Positions 1-12,851 of a DNA stretch of 64,000 bases are shown in pieces. The position numbers and the translations under genes are program-made. Location of the stretch: NCBI GenBank assembly GCA_025617745.1, contig CM046873.1, positions 25,217,547 to 25,281,546 of the forward strand, read 5' to 3'. Under the pieces are notes generated by a model that was not told where the DNA came from, searched no databases, and saw only the letters and a list, made by a program, of their open reading frames with translations. The DNA is from Heliocidaris erythrogramma (Eukaryota; Echinodermata; Echinoidea; Camarodonta; Echinometridae). Every line of letters begins with the position of its first letter. Within the stretch, counting starts at the first letter, position 1.

Positions 1-1099
1 TAACAATGCAAGAAAAGTTTACTCCAAAAACACTACCAACTGACTACCAATGGGTCTGCCAGCTGGGTTGGGTGAGTGGAACTCGCTTAAATTACTGATA
101 ATCACATGGGATGACTTCGCACTCGCTCCTAACTCTTTTCAAGATTGAGCGGACGTACTGTAACTTTGTTAACTTTATATTCTTAATGTACGTCATGGAA
201 ATGGTTTTTGTAGTTTGTACAACCAAGGAGTTAAATTACTGAAGCTTAATACTGAATATGATGATAGTAACTTGTTGGTACATGTAACACATCTTTTTCA
301 AACAAATTCTATGAAAACAATGTGTTATTTCATGTCCAAATGAACAGTTTGTGTCTTTTGTAAAGCGAGAAAAAGCTTGGTAATTTAACCGAAAATGTGA
401 CATCATCAAAACGTAGGGAAGTTGTTTTCAGAAATCGCGGGGTTAAAGCCTTTTTCCATGTACATGTATACTACCTGGAGTAGACAAACAAGATAGACAA
501 AAATATGGAATTTCCCCCCATTTCTTTCAACAAGAATGATGGAAAAGCCATCTTGTAACATGACGCAGATTGCCATGGTTTCAAGGTAATTGCAATTCCT
601 TATCACCTGAAAACCAGCAGAGAATTGCTGGTAGCATCATTATAATCTCAACCCAACAAAGTGAAAGAAAGAGTGAGAGAGAGAGAAAAAAAAGAAAGAA
701 AGAAGAAAAACAAAGCCAATGGGGTAGGGAGGAGGATTGTTCTGCATATCATGTCCGGGTCGTTAGTCCGGGCAACCATTTTAAATGAGCTTTTTTTTTT
801 CCAGTACATACAAAATTTGCAAACCTACAGTGAATACCTGCTTGCATATACACATGTACATGTAAAGGCCTACATGTACATTGTACACTCAGAGCATACA
901 TGTACAAATGTATACATTTGTACCATGCCTTGGAAGAACTGCTCTTGCTTTTTAATGCAATTCAAGCACTAACAATAATCCAATTTACAATGTACATTGT
1001 GTACATTTGAGTATTTAAAGGGATTTTTCCTAGCCTACAATCTTTTACTTTTTAATTTTTTTAAAAGAGATCTTTTTAGAGTTTTTTTTTAGCACTCTT
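1..1099. other. No gene seen
   Basis: AT-rich sequence with a purine-rich gagaga/aaagaaag tract (660-715) and a cluster of TACATGTA palindromes (about 845-935). Short frames have no recognisable family. Confidence 0.6.
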
Positions 1100-1276
1100 A
1101 TGGGGTGTTGCAAGAAAGTTGCGATTGATTGCAAGTTGCAACTGATCGGTACTGACCAATGAAAATCATTGTTGCAAGCGCATCTTCTTGAATGGGCAGA
1201 CCCTGAACCATTCAGAATGGTTGTTCTAATTTGCTTTACAATTTGCAATTGATTGCAACTTTCTTGCAACACCCCA
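1100..1276. mobile_element. MITE with ~35-bp TIRs
   Basis: atggggtgttgcaagaaagt at the left and actttcttgcaacaccccat at the right, then gattgcaa/ttgcaatc on each inner side. 177 bp, no frame, in unique AT-rich sequence. Confidence 0.85.
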
Positions 1277-1718
1277 TTAGTATACACATCTGCCCAGAGT
1301 GAAATGTCATTCCTACATGATACCTGAAAACAAGTGTTTTTCATTGGATTTGGGCTTTAAAGTCAAATTGCTTACATACATGTATATCCTGGTATGCAGT
1401 GGTATCACGTTTGTTTTTACGACTTGAATGATAATATTCCACTTTGCTAGTACATGCATAATGCATGCATGAACATGTACATGTACATGTAAGTACGGTA
1501 TGCAGGTAAGAACAAGTCGTTATCCAACAACAGGAAGGACACTCAAAACTTTCGAAGTGGAAGAGGAAGAGGTCCTTTTCACAACCGTCTTATCTCACTT
1601 TGGTGTTGGCTGTGCAATAAAATAACCGTATACAGATTACCATGCTACATATAATGTAGACCGGTCTATGAAAGCGCTGTACTTAGCTCCCAACCCAAAA
1701 TCCCAGTCTGGTCGGGCT

Positions 1719-2012
1719 CGTTAAAGCTGGATACCCAACCGCAGATTGTGGTCATTTTTATGCCACGAGAGGGCACCGTGACTGTTACCTGATCATGCTG
1801 TTGCCCCGCGGGGCGCAAACTTCGGACAGACTGGTTGCCGCACAACATGCACGCTCTCCCTGAGCTCGAGCTCGTGTGAGATTCGGTCGTCTTCGTGCAG
1901 TCCAAAATGTAAACCCAGCAGTCCGACGGACGCCTTCGACGGACAGGGTGAAGCGGGGCTTACGCAATCCTGACTTTCCCAATGGCCGCCTGGTGGTATA
2001 TCCCTTTAAGTT
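1719..2012 (-). mobile_element. GC-rich MITE with TTAAAGGGATAC ends, copy 1
   Basis: Reverse-orientation copy of 33415-33718: gttaaagctggatacccaac at one end, ggtatatccctttaag at the other. It shares caggcggcc, gtcaggat, tccgtcggactgctggg and ccccgcggggc (or complements). Much more GC-rich than its surroundings. Confidence 0.8.
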
Positions 2013-3701
2013 CTGAAAATCCTTTTACTGGGTTCTGAACTGGTCTGGTAACTAGTTACGGAACACAGTTGACTATTATCAAAATTTTGACACCAATATT
2101 CTGTTCTTTTCCTCTGAGCACAATTATATTTACCTCAATGCATGTAGGCAGACATACGTACAAATATTTTAGAAAAATACACTTTCTGAATGAAAAATGA
2201 CAAAAGTGTGCTTTTTCACGACTTCTTTCTACCAAACCTATGTTACAGAGCTGACCAAATTTGAGATTTAGTCTGGTTTGTGTCTGGCTGTGCTCAAAGC
2301 CTTCGGTCTGGTGAGTTTCAGACTGGCTCTGGATCTGAGCTACAGCACTACCGTTAATTAAGTACACTAAACAAGTTGTGTGCATTTCATAACACAGGGG
2401 AAGGAGATATTGTGTTCATACACACATGGCCCTTACATCCACCCATTCATTCTATCATTCTTCATTCTCTCATGAATGCGATCATGATTATCATCTCAGC
2501 CACTGACCATTCCAAGGATGCACCCTAATCCCTGTCTACATTCCCCAGACTTCATGTAAACATTGATCATCTGGACATTATACATGTACATCATCACACC
2601 AAGGAGTTATCACAGACCTTGTGATATTGATTATTTTAATACATGGTGTTCAAAGATACAGTACATGTACATGTAGTACACTAAAAAGAATGGTTAATAG
2701 TGATAACTCCTTGATCACACACAGCCACCCCATTGACCAGTGACCACACGCCAAGGCGATGAACTGATGTGTAGATATTATGCTGAATTTGGAAAATAAA
2801 GAATTTCGCTCTTGATCTGGACTCCAAAGCTCGTATTTTCTGTCGAGTAGTCAGAGTACAAGCATGAAGCTACAAACCATGGTTAAAGACTTACACAAAA
2901 GGAGGTACCGATGTACATGTATGTAGGTCTATAATGTACTGTATGTAATGGTATATGAAACAAGAACTGAAATTTATAAATAATGCAAAAAGGAATTTGT
3001 GCTATTATTTTAATACATGGTGTTCTATAAAGATACAGCACATGTACATGTATAATGTAGTACTCCTGTACTTTTCAATTCTAAAAAGAATGGTTATGAA
3101 GCTTAACTTCTTCCTCATTTCTGTCAATCAAAAGATAAAGTACATGTATGGAAAATGTAGGAGTAGGATTACAACAATAGAAGAGTATTTTGTTCGATTC
3201 ATTTAATGACGATTTTAATACACAATGATGAAATCTAATCTAAATGTAAGTCCTTCATTTTAACAACACTACTTTTCCTGGTTTTGAATTTAATTACAAA
3301 TTTGATGTGGATTTGTTTTGTCTAGGTCCATTTGGCAATGGCCCAATATCAACAAGGAAGAGTTGAGCTTAATGGATAATAAGCAACTTTCTTCCTTCTT
3401 CATGGGCATGTTGGTGTGTACATTACATGTATGTCTGTCAATCCAGTAAAAGACACCAGGAACAACAAAGCCCAGGAAGTTGTACAAAGCCAAAAACAAT
3501 GAATTTTCTGGTGTACACATGTACATGAACATAAAAACAGAAATGTTTGCAATGGCAACAGAGTGAACAATCATTCTTTTTTTTTTGTCACAATGAAAGA
3601 AATACAAAACAAAAATGATCCTACACGGTTCTCTTTGTGTGATTTCTCATGTCCTGAGAACTAAGTTACATTATGAGTTTGTCTACATTATGTACTGTAC
3701 A
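2013..3701. other. No gene seen
   Basis: AT-rich with several acatgtacatgta runs. Two stretches at about 2630-2700 and 3005-3100 repeat ttattttaatacatggtgttc ... acatgtacatgta ... aaaagaatggtta, indicating a short dispersed repeat. Nothing coding. Confidence 0.55.
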
Positions 3702-3845
3702 CCTGGGGGACGTTTCATCAAGTATCTTGTCAGTGATTTTTACTGACAAATTTGCTCTCAGCCAATCAGATGCAAGGATTTCAGTAGCTTATAACAGTTA
3801 TTGCAACTTGTCATTGATAACAAGTTTTATGAAACACGGCCCTGA
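3702..3845. mobile_element. TTTCATCAAG-family MITE, copy 1
   Basis: From cctgggggacgtttcatcaa to aagttttatgaaacacgg. The core has gtcagtgatttttactgac and ccaatcagatgcaaggattt. Five related copies occur in this window. Confidence 0.75.
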
Positions 3846-6800
3846 AGATACTGACTCTGATACATGTTCTTAGTTACATTTCCCTGGGCATACAAGCAGA
3901 CCCCAATTCCAAGACAAGTTGCACCATTCGGCGGGTAACATCTTATCCACAGTTATTATTAATCATATCTGATTGATACTCATTTGAAAAAAAAATATAT
4001 ACATTGAATCTACATGTACATAAAGTACATGTGTGTATGCATGACGTGACCTAAAAAGAATATTTCTTCATTATCTTCTTCTTCTGTTGGGTGTGAAAGA
4101 TGCTATTCATGGACATCCTGGTCACATGTACTTCTTCTTCTTCTTGTTTGTTCTTCCCCCGATATTCGAGGATCAGCGGTTACCCGCAGGTTGTACTAAA
4201 CACATTACAATATGCAATGCCAATGCAACACACTTCTCTAAAAAAAATGCTCAACAATGTCAATAACCATAACTCATTCTTCGTGATCATTGGAATTCCC
4301 TGAATTTATGAAAACATATTTTGAGAAATTCAATTACTTTTGAGATATTTGTGACAAGAAAGAGAGTGGTGGATTTTCAGATTTCAGCATATACCCATCA
4401 TCATAATCACTGACACGACTGATCACATTCACAATTAATCCCAGTCATGCCAATTCATGAAAATGCTTCCTGTGAAATTATAACTTAGCTTTTTTATTTA
4501 TTTTAATCTTATTTTTCAGGGAAAATAAAAGTGCGGTTAATGTAAGATCATTTCTATTCCCCACACAGATCTCCTTATCATATTAGACATCTATTAATAC
4601 AAACAGGCAATCTGGCAATCCTAGGGCTAGGTTTTTAGTGGTCTAAATTATTTTAGGTTGCTAACTAGGGTTAGGGTTAGGGCATAGACGAGCTGAAGCA
4701 AGTTATCAACCTAAAATAAGTTTAGACCGCTAAAACCCAGGATCGCCTACAAACAAATATCTACATAAGTTAAGAAAACCTGATAATTATTACATCATGT
4801 ACACACATAGTGGGTCACTGCTACAGCTACAACGGGCCATTAACAACGCGTACGGCCGGAGCGCTGGCCGCACGTTATGGGCGTACTGCTGCACCCCTAG
4901 CCCTGTACATACCTGCCAATTGATCCAACTCCAGAGCATTCGTCGGATCGAGCCCGCAAACGACGAAATAATCCACGAGACGGCCTCCCTGTTGGCCCGT
5001 AGAACCCATGATGGTGTTTGTTTGTGTGTATTCCTCACAGTCAGATTTCAACTTGTTTTATAAACGGTGGCAAAAGAACAAAATGTTGACATTTTATAGA
5101 ACTGGGTTCCTTTTTTCCTGTTGCGATTAAAGTCCTGTGGTACTGTAGTACTAGCAATGAAAACACATACGTAATGCGCGTACGTACATGAGCCTCCGTC
5201 GCGTACAATACAATGCAGTGTTCCCCGTAGCTCCAGCCGATTATGTATGCGAATTGACTCACAACATTGTTGACCTTTGACTTTGGAGTGGTGTTTTTCG
5301 TAGTATAGAGCAAGCGGTCGCGCGTGGGTTTCGTCACACGCGTCCAGTAACAAAAGCACCGTTGTTATTGTTTATGGAAGGAAGATTCGGGGAAGTTACA
5401 TGGGGTAACAAAAGATTGGGATATAGCGGTCCTGGACAATGGACAATACGACAGGTGCATGTAAAAAGTTCCGAATTCTTGAACGCTTGCTCACGTATCA
5501 TAAACTGGAAGCAGCTGATATGTATACATATATCCTCTTCTTCCTTAAATAATTACACAAGTAATTAACTATATGCGTTAATGACATAATTTCATAAATA
5601 TTTGTGTATTTCAGTCGAGGTCCATATGGTCCTATATTGCCAGCCGGAATTATCATTTACCCCAAAATCAACACAATAGGACTAGAAGTCATTGTGCAAT
5701 GCCTCGTCAATTCAGGTATACCTTTCAGCAGTATCGTCATAATTAAACAAAGGCGCGGGGTTTCCCCTTTATTAATACAACTAGCAATGATCCGCTACAT
5801 TCAATGTATTAGGTCTTTGCAGTGTTTTTTAACTGTAAGCTTTTTACTACTGATAAAAATACGAGTCATCGAGCCTGGTGCTGACCGTGCTGGGGGATAG
5901 ACCCTATATGTGAATGATGTAATTGCCTATTAATCTTCTTCTTCTTACTTAGTTTTGTTTTAGGCAATAGTCAGAGTTGACTATTTTCTCCACAATTAGT
6001 CACAGTTTACTATTTTCGCCACCGGCCTCCTCGCAGGAAATAACTGATGAAGAAAATTACAGGTAATGATTTTGCATTACAACGACGCGATGTATAATAA
6101 GTTTCTGAGTGCTTTAAAATGCAAACTTTACTTGGTCAACATTAAAAAATCAAAAACGTCTCAGTCGGTCGCGACGCTATGTTTAGAAATCCTGTCTATC
6201 ATAGGAGCCAGGAGAAGGGGCAGATGCATTCTTCCATCAACTGGGGGCGAAATTACCCCCCCCCCCCCCTTCCCCCCTCCCGACAATAAAATTGGCGGTA
6301 TTGCGATCAGCTTTCTATTGCTCTAAAATAAGAGGTTTCCATTTTTTCTCACATGGTTGGGCCCATAGCTACGCTCCCTTATACACGCAGATAATAATAG
6401 GCGCAATTAATGTACTTTGTACAAATCCTGCCTACCAGTGGCCCCAACGAAGCGATGGGCATGGGCAGATTTTCAAGGGGCGGGGACAAAAGCGATTTTA
6501 CAAGACCATAATTTTGCAGTATAACGAATAGCTTTCTATATAGTAATGTGAAATTCAATGTTTGATCTAAAGTTGCTTGCTTGCAATAATCTAATTTTCT
6601 ACCGTCAGTAGGCCGGAGCCCGGCCTCGCAACTGGATAAGAAAAATGTTTTTGATGTAAAGCGATGTTGAAAAAAAGCTTTCTTTGGCTAAAAATACAAG
6701 ACCTCAACAATGGGAATATTGCTTCTTGGACTTTATAAGTTTAATCTTCTATTTAATCATCTCGCATTTCAATAGAATGCAGTGCCATGTTTATCAACAT

Positions 6801-7444
6801 TGACGTATTGATTATTTACAGACGTAAATAATCATAACTGATTGATACACGTCTGTAAAAACCCAATTACACACACACACATTGTACAGTATAGGAACCC
6901 AATCTGTATCAAACACCCCGGATGAGTGGGACAGGGGCTTTGCTATTAAAGGAGAATGAAACCCTGGGGAAATATCCATTTTAATGAAAAGATAGTAAAG
7001 AGAGAAGCAATTTAAAAAAAGTTCCATCAAAATCGGTTAAGAAATGAAAAAGTTGTGAAAGTTTGAAAGTCTCAATTTACTTTCTATGGCGATCCTCAAA
7101 TTGGCTATTTGCTTCAATGTGGCAGGTTTTTGTGGACAACTCTCCATATGTTTTGTACACAAAATTTCATATTTTCTCCATTATCTCTAAAGATGCTACT
7201 TGTCTCTTTGTGACCTCAACATATGTTGTGTAAAATACATTTTACCATGATATACATAGAGCTAAAAAAGAGACAAGCTGTACCTTGAGAGATTTAGGGC
7301 AAACTCGTTTTGTTCCCGCCCCTCACAAGGTCAGAAGCCTGCACTATATCACTGATGTTATTTCTAAATTAAATTTTGAAGTATAGGCTGTGACAATATC
7401 ATTATGCCCGTATGTGTAAAGTTTCCGATATAGCATGGTCAGGT
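3846..7444. other. No gene recognised; repeats and unassigned DNA
   Basis: Includes an inverted pair around a (TTAGGG)2-like stretch (4610-4750), a poly-C run (about 6250-6275) and a repeat at 6945-7320 starting aaaggagaatgaaaccctgg. A 4797-5063 open frame overlaps another on the opposite strand and has no family I know. Confidence 0.5.
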
Positions 7445-7787
7445 AAATATATAGGGTTTGACCCCCCCCCCCCCCCCCAAAAAAAAAAAAAAGAGGTTTT
7501 CAATGGTTTCCGGCAGTGTTAGATGTCAGGCATAACATACTAACAATCTAAGAAAATCAGCCGTTCGGAAAGTGGTTATTTTCAAAATGACGTCCAAGAT
7601 GGCCGCAAGCAGAGCTATACATACGGAGAGTTGCGACACTGGAGGTCGCTTCCTATTGGGCAGTCATTTCATGAAGCTTCAAATAGTTTCCTCCCATAGA
7701 GAATCTATATGAAAGGGAACTATGGGTAGCTCCATGATCCGCCTTATTTTAAACAAAGACCGCTTACGCATAGTCTTATTATGCGCG

Positions 7788-8024
7788 CAGGGGCGTATCC
7801 AGGATTTCCCAATAGGGGGGGGGGGTGCCAGGAATTTGGAAAATGTTTGCTTCTAAAGGGCTGAGATGCAAAATAGTGCTATATGTGACCAATTTTGAAG
7901 CCTATTTAATGAACAATATTTTCAATTGGTATGAGGATTTTTTTTTTTGCTAGTTTTTTTTTTTTACGACGGCCAATAGGGGGGGGGGGGCGCTCCTGTT
8001 GCGCCCTCCGTGGATACGCCACTG
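7788..8024. mobile_element. hAT-like MITE nested in a foldback arm
   Basis: caggggcgtatccaggattt at the left, gtggatacgccactg at the right, 237 bp with two poly-G runs. tgcgcg flanks both sides (7782-7787, 8025-8030). The opposite arm of the host foldback (about 10548-10590) lacks the insert. Confidence 0.88.
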
Positions 8025-8080
8025 TGCGCGTGTCACAATAATATTCTCTCTTTCAACGCGCTCTGGCCGCCAGCACCTAA

Positions 8081-10500
8081 AAATAGCTATAAATCATGAC
8101 ATATGCATCTTAGAGATGTAATTTTGGTATCTATACCTAGGTTTGGGGGTCGAAAAAATCCATTCAGACTACTTACAATGTGTTATGGGGGCCAGGAAAC
8201 CTGGAAATCCAAAGTGGCTTCCAAACTGGCCGCCAATTTCCTAAAAATGACCGGAAGTGAGGTATTATAGACTGAGGTAATATTCAAGATTAAAACACAT
8301 TAACAAAAAAAAAAAACACCCACATTAAATGCTCAGGATATCGATTGATACGCGAAAAAGTATTTTTTAAAAGTACAGGAGTATATAGCCTTAGCTGCCT
8401 TACATTCATGACGGTACCTTAAATGGCCACCATTTTAGCATCCAAGATGGCCGCCACGACCTAAAAATAGCCACAAATCATGAAATGTCCGTCCTTGAGA
8501 TATAATTTTGATGTCTATACCTAAGTTTAGGGTGTTGGGAAACCCATTCAAACCACTTGGAAGGTGTTATGTGAGTCAGGAAAATTTATTCAGACCACGT
8601 ACAATAAGGTGTTATGTGGGTCAGGAAACCTGGAAATACAAAGTGGCTTCCAAACTGGCCGCCAATTTCCTAAAAATGACCGGAAGTGAGGTATTATAGA
8701 CTGAGGTAATATTCAAGATTAAAACACATTAACAAAAAAAAAACACCCACATTAAATGCTCAGGATATCGATTGATACGCGAAAAAGTATTTTTAAAAAG
8801 TACAGGAGTATATACACTCTTAAAAATGCGGGGTCAAAAATAACCCCAAACGGGGTTACAAATGACCCCGCATGCGGGATCAACTATGCACAAACCCCGT
8901 GCGGGGTCACTTTGACCCCGCCATGCGGGGTCACCCAAAGTAACCACATAGCGTGGTTACATTTCGACCCCGAATGTGGTCAAAATTTAACCACGATTGC
9001 GTGGTAATTTCTGCATAACTTGACCCCGCATAATTTGACCCCGCATACTAATGATCATTACCTTATAACCCCGTCAAAACGTACGGGGTCATTTCTTCCG
9101 ACCACGCAACGTGGTCATTTCCCGTCGGACGGGGTTGATACTTCTGCCAGATGCGCGTGTACCATCCACGTTTCAAAGATTAAAAAAAAGAAGCTAATGT
9201 CAAGTAATATCATAACATAACATATTTTGTATATTTTGCTCACTATGACCTATAACCTATCCTCACCTATCGTATAGCATATCATATACACCTATCATCC
9301 TACTTTAACCCTACTCCTATTATAGTCCTACATCCTATCCTATACCTATATCCTGAAAACCTTTACTTTATTATATAGGGACTGTATTGCAGTGCTTGCT
9401 AAAAGTGGTTAAAGATTTTAATTTAATTTTCTAATGTAGATTTTTAGATCTTAAACCTAATTACATGTTTGAATATGTACAACATAATAATTAGTATACA
9501 TACATTTTTCATCACATTTCAAAGTGCAATCATTGCATAAAAACTTAAAAATCAAGTGTCATTTATATATATAAATTCTGGGTGTTTACGGTTGCTCATG
9601 GGTATTCAGGATACATCATGAATATTCATGACAATGGACCAACGTTTAACCAAGTAGAAGTCGGACCAATACTTTGCTGATGAATAAGCAATATTTCAAA
9701 TGGTTAGTGATTAACCAGTGAAATTGGAACATTGTGACCAACATATTTTTGGAAATAACCCATATGGTGTTGACCAATCGCATTGGTACATTTTTTGACC
9801 AGTCCTTTTTTAGAGTGTATTAAAATGACCAGTTTTTGCGTGGTCATTTTGACCACGCAAAAACTGGTCATTTTAATGCAGCGGGAGCATTATTGATCGA
9901 AAACAACCCCGAAACGTGGTCGAATAAATTCGACCACGCAATATGCGACCCCGCATTTTTAAGAGTGTAGCCTTAGCTGCCTTACATTCATGACGGTACC
10001 TTAAATGGCCACCATTTTAGCATCCAAGATGGCTGCCACGACATAAAAATAGCCACAAATCATGAAATGTCCGTCCTTGAGATATAATTTTGATGTCTAT
10101 ACCTAAGTTTAGGGTGTTGGGAAACCCATTCAAACCACTTGGAAGGTGTTATGTGAGTCAGGAAAATTCATTCAGACCACGTACAATAAGGTGTTATGTG
10201 GGTCAGGAAACCTGGAAATCCAAGATGGCTTCTAAAATGGCCACCAATTTCCTATAAAATAACTGGAAGTGAGGTACTATTTAAAGCAGAGAGGTAATAT
10301 TGTAGATTAAAAACAAATATAAGGGCTCAGGATATTAATGCGTGTAAAAGTACTTTTTAAAAAGCACTGGAGTAGCCTTTCATCTAAGACGGTACCTTAG
10401 ATGGCCGCCGCGACCAAAAAATAGCTATAAATCATGAAATGTCCATCCGTGAGATGTTATTTTGATGTATATAGCTAGCTTTTCGGGGTCAGGATATCAA
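8081..10500. repeat. Tandem ~380-bp repeats inside the foldback
   Basis: Four landmark copies (8081, 8465, 10046, 10418) share gatggccgcca, ggtcaggaaacctggaaatc, aaatgaccggaagtgaggta and ctcaggatatcgattgatacg. The second unit carries the 1153-bp insertion and a ~45-bp internal duplication. Confidence 0.85.
8815..9967. mobile_element. 1153-bp TA-flanked element with GACCCC palindrome arrays
   Basis: Ends begin CACTCTTAAAAATGCGGGGT and are 21-bp perfect TIRs. TA flanks both sides (8813-8814, 9968-9969). The neighbouring unit of the host repeat has the empty site gtatatagcc at 8391-8400. The first 350 bp and last 140 bp are packed with gaccccgca/tgcggggtc and gaccacg/cgtggtc motifs; the middle is AT-rich. 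It is non-autonomous, and a Tc1/mariner-like or ISL2EU-like origin is only a guess from the TA duplication. Confidence 0.9.
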
Positions 10501-10910
10501 GGAAATCAAATACCAAAATTACATCTCGAGGAGTGCTGGCGACCAGAGCGCGTTGAAAGAGAGAGTTGTGACAAGCGCATAATAAGCCTATATGCGTAGC
10601 TGCGGTCTTTGTTCAAAACATGGCGGATCATGGAGCTCCCAATAGTTCCTTTTCATATACAATCTCTATGGAAAGGAAGTATTTGAAGCTCCATGAAATG
10701 ACTGACCAATCGGAAGCGACCTCCAGTGTCGCAACTCTCCGTATGTATAGCTCAGCTGGCGGCCATCTTGGACGCCATTTTGAAAATAACCACTTTCCGA
10801 AGGTCCGATTTTCTTAGATTGTTAGTATGTTATTCCTGACATCAAACACTACCAGAAACCGTTGAAAAACCTTTTGTTGCATATTTTTGTGGGGGGGGGG
10901 GGGGGGTTGA

Positions 10911-11693
10911 GGTACTTTTTTCCGTAAACTGACTTAAAACTGACGTAAAGCATTCTGTAATAAGCTGTGTTGCAATAATGGTTCGCCTTTCCTGTCAAGA
11001 TACTACATAACACTTTTTTAAGCAGTATCAAAATGACATCAAGATCGACCAACATTCGGCGAAAATATCTCAAATTGACGGAAATAATAGGGCTTTTTTT
11101 CTCTTTTTTTTTTACCCATGCATGGTGTAGGCTCGTGTCTCGTCACTTACGCACTTCGAAAAAAATCAAAGCGACTTATAACAATTTTTAATGGGACCTA
11201 TACTATACAAATTAAGAAATGAAAGAAAACAAAAAATGAGTAATATTTCAGGTCATTATTCTTTTCTGCTGACCTCTTTCGCCCCACCTCTATATACTTA
11301 CTCACTTTTCTGTCACCCCCCCCCCCCCTTTCTTAAAATTGTTCTTCTTTCTTCTTCCTCGATCTTCTCTCTTTTAACAGTTCTTTATCCCCTCTTTCTT
11401 CTTCCCATTAACAGTCCGCCTCTTCTGTTTCACTCTTGTTATTCTTCATATTCTTTTTCTTCTTTGTCATATTCTTCTCCTTCTTCTTCTTCTTCTCCTC
11501 CTTCTTCTTCTTCTCCTCCTCCTTCTTCTTCTTTTCTCATTCTTCTTCTTCTTGCTCCTATTTTTCTTCTTTTTGTTAATCTTGTTGTTGTTGTTGAATT
11601 CTTCTTCTAACTCTTCTTTTTTTCCTTCTCCTTTTCTTCTTCTTTCCTTTCTTTCATTTCAAGTAAAGAATAAAGAAGAAAGATTTGATCATA
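10911..11693. repeat. Poly-G tract and pyrimidine-rich low-complexity DNA
   Basis: After the foldback end, 11270-11660 is dominated by ttcttcttc/ctcctcc triplets, giving a spurious serine/proline-rich frame at 11191-11610. No gene is supported. Confidence 0.75.
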
Positions 11694-11821
11694 CGGGGTC
11701 CGCCCGCTATTCATAAGGACCGCCATTCATAGAAAACCGCTATTCATTTAACACGCGTTATGAATAGCGGACCTTATGAATAGTTATGAATAGCGGTCGT
11801 TATGACTAGCGAGGTTACCCC
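11694..11821. mobile_element. GCTATTCATAAGGAC foldback element, short copy
   Basis: cggggtccgcccgctattca at the left and gactagcgaggttacccc at the right match the ends of 40318-40603 in inverse orientation. The inner hairpin is formed by ccgctattcatttaacacgc and its complement. Confidence 0.85.
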
Positions 11822-12054
11822 GATTATACAGGCATGATGTAAATAATGATTTTAATGGTTTCTTTTTCTTCTTCTGCTTATTTTTCCCCATCTTCATTTT
11901 CTTCTTTAAAACAAATTATTTTCTTTGTTTGTTTGTTCTTCCTTCCCACTGGGATTGAGGGCGCTAATTCAAACCTAAGATATATTCACACAAATGCGAT
12001 ATCTGGCGTCTCAATGCACCTAGCTGTTATTTTGCAAAATATATTGGACTATAT

Positions 12055-12851
12055 CAGGGCTGCCAACCTTGAGTGAGAGTTTAGAGTGAGACATTGTGAG
12101 GGAGCAGAGCGACCAAGCCCAAGGGAGCGAAGCGACCAAGGGGGGAAAGGTGTGGAAGGGGGGTGTGGAAGGGGGTGTCCCCCCTTCCACGGTAAGGAGC
12201 TTTGGAAATTTTACATTTTAAATGGGCAATCTGGTGCATACTTTAGTCATGATTTCAATACATAGGAGCAGCATTAATATACTAAATTGAATTGAATAAG
12301 TAATAAATAGAATCTAGGTTACAGTGTTATTAATGCTACATGTAGTTCACTGACCATGAAAAAATACAAAGTTCCAGATTTGTAACTGCATGATTTTGAA
12401 TACGAATTTCAAGAGAAAGATCCTGCTGTCCGGCCGTAGAGGGATGTGCTGGCTATTACGTTTGGTGTACGATCAACGGCAAACCAACTCCTTGGGCAAA
12501 CTCTGCTGATCATGAGCCACAGCCGTGTCAGTCTGGCCATAGTCGTTGTACGTACATGTACATGTATACATATACATAAACCAATCGTAATTCAACTAAT
12601 AGCTCATCTTTGCCCGCGCACTACCAAAAACGATTTTCATTTGCTTTTCAAACACGGGAAAATCACAAAATGGCTTCGGCATATCGAATATTTGGAATAG
12701 GCCTATCAGAGATTTTTTGAGACACATTTTTTGTTGTTGTTACTTTCTATATTTGGGGTTCAGCGTGAGAATTCGTTTTTCAGAGTGAGACAGTCAGAAT
12801 TGGGTGAATTGCGTGAGTCTCACGCTCAATGCGTGAGAGTTGGCAGCCCTG
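12055..12851. mobile_element. 797-bp DNA element with CAGGGCTGCCAAC ends
   Basis: cagggctgccaac and gttggcagccctg are inverted ends, flanked by ctatat at 12049-12054 and 12852-12857. Subterminal gagtgagac and gtctcacgc motifs face each other. No transposase frame is seen. The ends and a duplication of at least 6 bp suggest a hAT-like element. Confidence 0.8.

Larger units (their letters stand above)
7445..10910. mobile_element. ~3.5-kb foldback element with internal tandem repeats
   Basis: The left arm (7445-8070, including the 237-bp nested MITE) matches the reverse complement of the right arm (10515-10910). Shared sequence includes aacaatctaagaaaatc, ggagagttgcgacactggag and atggagctcc-type segments, and a poly-C/poly-G tract at each outer end. 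Between them a unit of about 375-425 bp recurs, with landmarks aaatagcYaYaaatcatgaa at 8081, 8465, 10046 and 10418. No transposase frame is seen. Confidence 0.82.

Noticed and set aside
4660-4690. Telomere repeat (TTAGGG) array
   Set aside because: Only two to three units within an inverted dispersed repeat; this is not an interstitial telomere tract.
4797-5063. 88-codon frame in a relatively GC-rich patch
   Set aside because: An equally open frame lies on the other strand and neither resembles a known family. Kept as unassigned.
7445-10910. CRISPR-like array from the recurring ~380-bp units
   Set aside because: Units are long, contiguous and within an inverted-repeat element in a eukaryotic genome; there is no short repeat-spacer pattern.
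11191-11610. 139-codon serine/proline-rich frame
   Set aside because: It follows a ttcttc/ctcctcc low-complexity stretch; no domain, splice context or conserved block.
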